A DNA stretch of 7,973 nt from Planctomycetota bacterium (GTDB taxonomy: Bacteria; Planctomycetota; Planctomycetia; Isosphaerales; Isosphaeraceae). The notes under the pieces were generated by a model. It was not told the DNA's origin, did no database searches, and saw only the letters and a list, made by a program, of their open reading frames with translations. Each line of letters starts with the position of its first letter. Within the stretch, counting starts at the first letter, position 1. Position numbers and translations under genes: made by a program. Below, piece after piece: positions 6,234 through 7,973 of this stretch. Location: contig JAKBCQ010000079.1 of assembly GCA_021807585.1 (NCBI GenBank), forward strand, positions 1 through 7,973, read 5' to 3'.

Positions 6234-7211
6234 TCAATCCTCAAAATCAAGCGCCGCGGCGAGATTCGTTGCAACCGCCATCTCCCGCAGCTTTTCGAGT
6301 GCTCGATCCTGAATCTGTCGAACCCGCTCTTTCGACACTTCGAGCACTTTGCCCACCTCGCTTAATGACATCTTGGGCTCATCTCCCAGGCCAAACCGCA
6401 ACTCCAGAACCCGCCGCTCGCGGGGTCGAAGCGAATCGAGCAGCCTGGCGATCGTCTCCTCGGTATCGAAAAGCTCGGTGTTATCGGCGTCGGGATCGCT
6501 CATCGTCTGCAAGAGTGTGAACTCGCCGTTGTGATCGAACGAAGCGTTGAGTGAGAGCGAAGGACGCGTCGCCGCGTGAATTCGCTGAAGCGTCTCTCCC
6601 GTCACTCCGAGGTGATCCGAGAACGTCACCGAACCGCCGCGAACGTGCTCGGCGCGATCGATCTCTTCTTGATTTTGAGCGAGTTGACGAAGATGACGCG
6701 GGCTAAGCCGGACGGGATAAGCCCCCTCGGCGACCGCGCGTTGAATCGCCTGACGAATCCACCAGGTGGCGTAAGTGGCCAGCTTGGTTACGTGCGCCAG
6801 ATCGAACCGATCGATCGCTTCGAGCAATCCGCAGAATCCCTCCTGCAGAAGATCGCTGTACGCGATCCCTCGACCCCGAAATCGCTTGGCGACATGCGCG
6901 ACCAAACGCATGTTCGCCAACGCCAGTTTATCACGCAATTCGGTGTACTCGTGGAAAATCGCCCCCAAACGCGCTTGCTCGCGACCGTTTCCGGCGTTGA
7001 TCGACGCGATGTAACGAGCGATCGACGGAGTCTCTTCTCCGCCGGGTCGAGTCGCCGCGGGAATCGACGATAAGGCTTTCGTCAATTTCGCCTTGCATTC
7101 GACGAGTCGCTCGAGCAACCTCCTCTCCTGATCGGCGCCGAGAACCTCGGTTCGCGCCGCCGAAGGCGCCGTGAAACCGTCCGAATCGCCGCCGAATCGT
7201 GTCGCACGCAT
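6234..7211 (-). CDS. Sigma-70 family factor, RpoD/SigA-related (group 2-like)
   Basis: This 325-residue protein is an RNA polymerase sigma factor of the primary-sigma-like class. It lacks region 1.1. A part of region 1.2 is recognisable as LGADQERRLLERLVECKAKL (~25-44). Region 2 is at ~95-165: LANMRLVAHVAKRFRGRG, then YSDLLQEGFCGLLEAIDRF and TYATWWIRQAI. The melting and -10-binding aromatic pair WW (150-151) and Q154 are kept, but the residue matching E. coli RpoD T440 is Gln (Q157). Region 3 follows to ~245. Region 4 (~258-310) carries the helix-turn-helix MSLSEVGKVLEVSKERVRQIQDRALEKLRE, which reads the -35 box. The start has AGGAAGG (7226-7220) 8 nt upstream and an in-frame stop just beyond. 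It begins 35 nt after a cobalamin-domain regulator gene and is probably co-transcribed with it. An alternative sigma serving stress or light is more likely than the housekeeping factor, given its small size; this is inference. Confidence 0.9.
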   Translation of the reverse strand: MRATRFGGDSDGFTAPSAARTEVLGADQERRLLERLVECKAKLTKALSSIPAATRPGGEETPSIARYIASINAGNGREQARLGAIFHEYTELRDKLALANMRLVAHVAKRFRGRGIAYSDLLQEGFCGLLEAIDRFDLAHVTKLATYATWWIRQAIQRAVAEGAYPVRLSPRHLRQLAQNQEEIDRAEHVRGGSVTFSDHLGVTGETLQRIHAATRPSLSLNASFDHNGEFTLLQTMSDPDADNTELFDTEETIARLLDSLRPRERRVLELRFGLGDEPKMSLSEVGKVLEVSKERVRQIQDRALEKLREMAVATNLAAALDFED

Positions 7212-7219
7212 GAAAGCGT

Positions 7220-7226
7220 CCTTCCT
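7220..7226 (-). promoter_or_regulatory. Ribosome binding site of the sigma-70 gene
   Basis: On the minus strand AGGAAGG lies 8 nt before the ATG at 7211, an ideal spacing. It sits in the 35-nt gap after the upstream stop codon and fixes the start, since an in-frame stop occurs at 7235-7233. Confidence 0.75.
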
Positions 7227-7246
7227 AAGATGTTATGATGAAAGAA

Positions 7247-7973
7247 TCATGCCGAGACCGATCTTTCCGAAACCAGAACGGGTTCGCCGAGTGAATCCTT
7301 CAACCCGATCGACATACGTCGTGCGAACTCGGACAGATGCTCCATCCGATCGCCGAAACCCGTGTAGGGAAGCCGCGAACGCAAGTCTCCATCAAGCGCT
7401 CGACCTCCCAGAATCACCGCGGCGCCGATCCGCGACGCCGTCTCATGAAAGCGTAGATATTGATGAGTGAATAATGTAAGATTGCTTAGGTGATTGATCG
7501 ATAACCAGACGAGCCGCGGCTTGTGATCGAGCGCGGCTTTGGAAAGCGACGGCATCGGTAAGTTACAGCCCAGGTTCACGACGTTCCAACCCGCCTCGCG
7601 GAGCGTCAGCTCGCAGAATAGACCCGCGATCGTGTAAAGAGTCCCTTCGGGAGCGGCGCCGATCGCGAGCGGTCGAGCGATTTCCAACCGCGCGAGACGC
7701 TCTTCATTCCGTTTCTCGGCGAGTCGACGGTTGAGATCGACGAGAACCCCCTCGACGATCCGAGTGGCGCGATGCTCGTGATAAACGTCGAGCCCGCCGA
7801 ACATCCATTTCAATCCGATCTCCTTCATCGCGGGTTGAACCAACCGATCCGCCAAAATCGCGGCGTTTCCGCATCGTGAGTACGTTTCTTCGACGATTCC
7901 TCGAATCCCCGAGTCGTCGCCTTCGGATAAAGCCATAACGAATCGTTCGATCAGACGGTCGTCGATCGTCGCG
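7247..7973 (-). CDS. CarH/LitR-like cobalamin-binding-domain regulator (N-terminus outside window)
   Basis: The frame is open to the right edge: codons before the ATG at 7936 read IDDRLIERFV and fit the first helix of the B12 helical-cap domain, so 7936 is probably internal and the N-terminus (perhaps a MerR-type DNA-binding domain) lies outside. Numbering from that Met, the helical bundle (~1-72) contains W44, V51, E54 and H55, the Wx9EH pattern of CarH-type B12 photoreceptors. The Rossmann-like B12 domain (~88-210) shows APEGTLYTIAG, AGWNVVNLGCNLP, LVWLSINHL and AVILGGRAL. The usual DxHxxG motif is degenerate: alignment puts Tyr101 at the cobalt-ligating His and Ala at the Gly. It may therefore bind cobalamin differently, bind another tetrapyrrole or bind none. 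CarH-like proteins repress genes and are released by light or B12 loss. The adjacent sigma gene, 35 nt downstream, is the likely partner or target. Confidence 0.8.
   Translation of the reverse strand, partial: ATIDDRLIERFVMALSEGDDSGIRGIVEETYSRCGNAAILADRLVQPAMKEIGLKWMFGGLDVYHEHRATRIVEGVLVDLNRRLAEKRNEERLARLEIARPLAIGAAPEGTLYTIAGLFCELTLREAGWNVVNLGCNLPMPSLSKAALDHKPRLVWLSINHLSNLTLFTHQYLRFHETASRIGAAVILGGRALDGDLRSRLPYTGFGDRMEHLSEFARRMSIGLKDSLGEPVLVSERSVSA

Larger units (their letters stand above)
1..7973. repeat. Dispersed CGATCG / GCGATCGC words across the window
   Basis: By eye the palindrome CGATCG occurs roughly fifty times, and GCGATCGC ten times (starting at 293, 1492, 1611, 1890, 2099, 2117, 3612, 4424, 4977 and 6220). 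Assuming independent bases at about 60% GC, I would expect under 3 and about 0.2. The octamer is the same as the HIP1 element of cyanobacteria. It occurs in coding DNA in different frames and in intergenic DNA (293, 6220), so codon choice alone does not explain it. Confidence 0.7.

Noticed and set aside
7247..7936. B12-domain gene starting at ATG 7936
   Set aside because: The frame stays open to the window edge and the preceding residues fit the first helix of the cobalamin cap domain, so the true start is upstream.

Overview
The window looks like chromosomal DNA from a planctomycete (Planctomycetota, perhaps an Isosphaeraceae-like lineage). The best evidence is the pair at 716-4180: an ECF-like sigma factor of the planctomycete type, followed 30 nt later by a large Ser/Thr kinase. 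That kinase has a typical planctomycete layout: a helical N-terminal region, a kinase domain with DFN in place of DFG, one membrane helix and a TPR-rich C-terminus. Base composition is GC-rich, with strong third-position G/C and a very strong excess of CGATCG words. No rRNA, tRNA, insertion sequence, CRISPR array or attachment site was seen.

Layout. 2-121 (+): probable last 39 codons of an unrecognised Pro/Asp-rich protein. 122-715: a long, partly AT-rich non-coding region with stem-loops, presumably carrying the promoter of the next operon. 716-1324 (+): ECF-like sigma factor. 1355-4180 (+): membrane-anchored Ser/Thr kinase with TPRs. 4181-4487: intergenic, with one hairpin. 4488-5045 (+): unrecognised protein with a small globular N-terminal part and a low-complexity tail of 11-residue repeats; the tail DNA contains a perfect 9-bp stem hairpin. 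5129-6040 (-): XerD-type tyrosine recombinase, convergent with the previous gene. 6041-6233: non-coding, with a long hairpin (6161-6197) behind the sigma gene and a possible structure that pairs with the xerD ribosome binding site. 6234-7211 (-): sigma-70 factor of the RpoD/SigA-related type without region 1.1. 7247-7973 (-): cobalamin-binding-domain protein related to CarH/LitR regulators, running off the right edge.

How the genes may work together. The plus-strand pair is a plausible signalling unit: the kinase could sense something through its extracytoplasmic TPR region and act on the co-encoded sigma factor. On the minus strand a CarH/LitR-like sensor lies 35 nt upstream of a primary-type sigma factor, which suggests co-transcription and a sensor-plus-sigma module reminiscent of LitR/LitS light-response pairs. 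The sensor keeps the Wx9EH motif of B12 photoreceptors but lacks the usual cobalt-ligating His of the Rossmann domain, so its chromophore is an open question. XerD is probably the housekeeping chromosome-dimer-resolution recombinase and need not be functionally linked.
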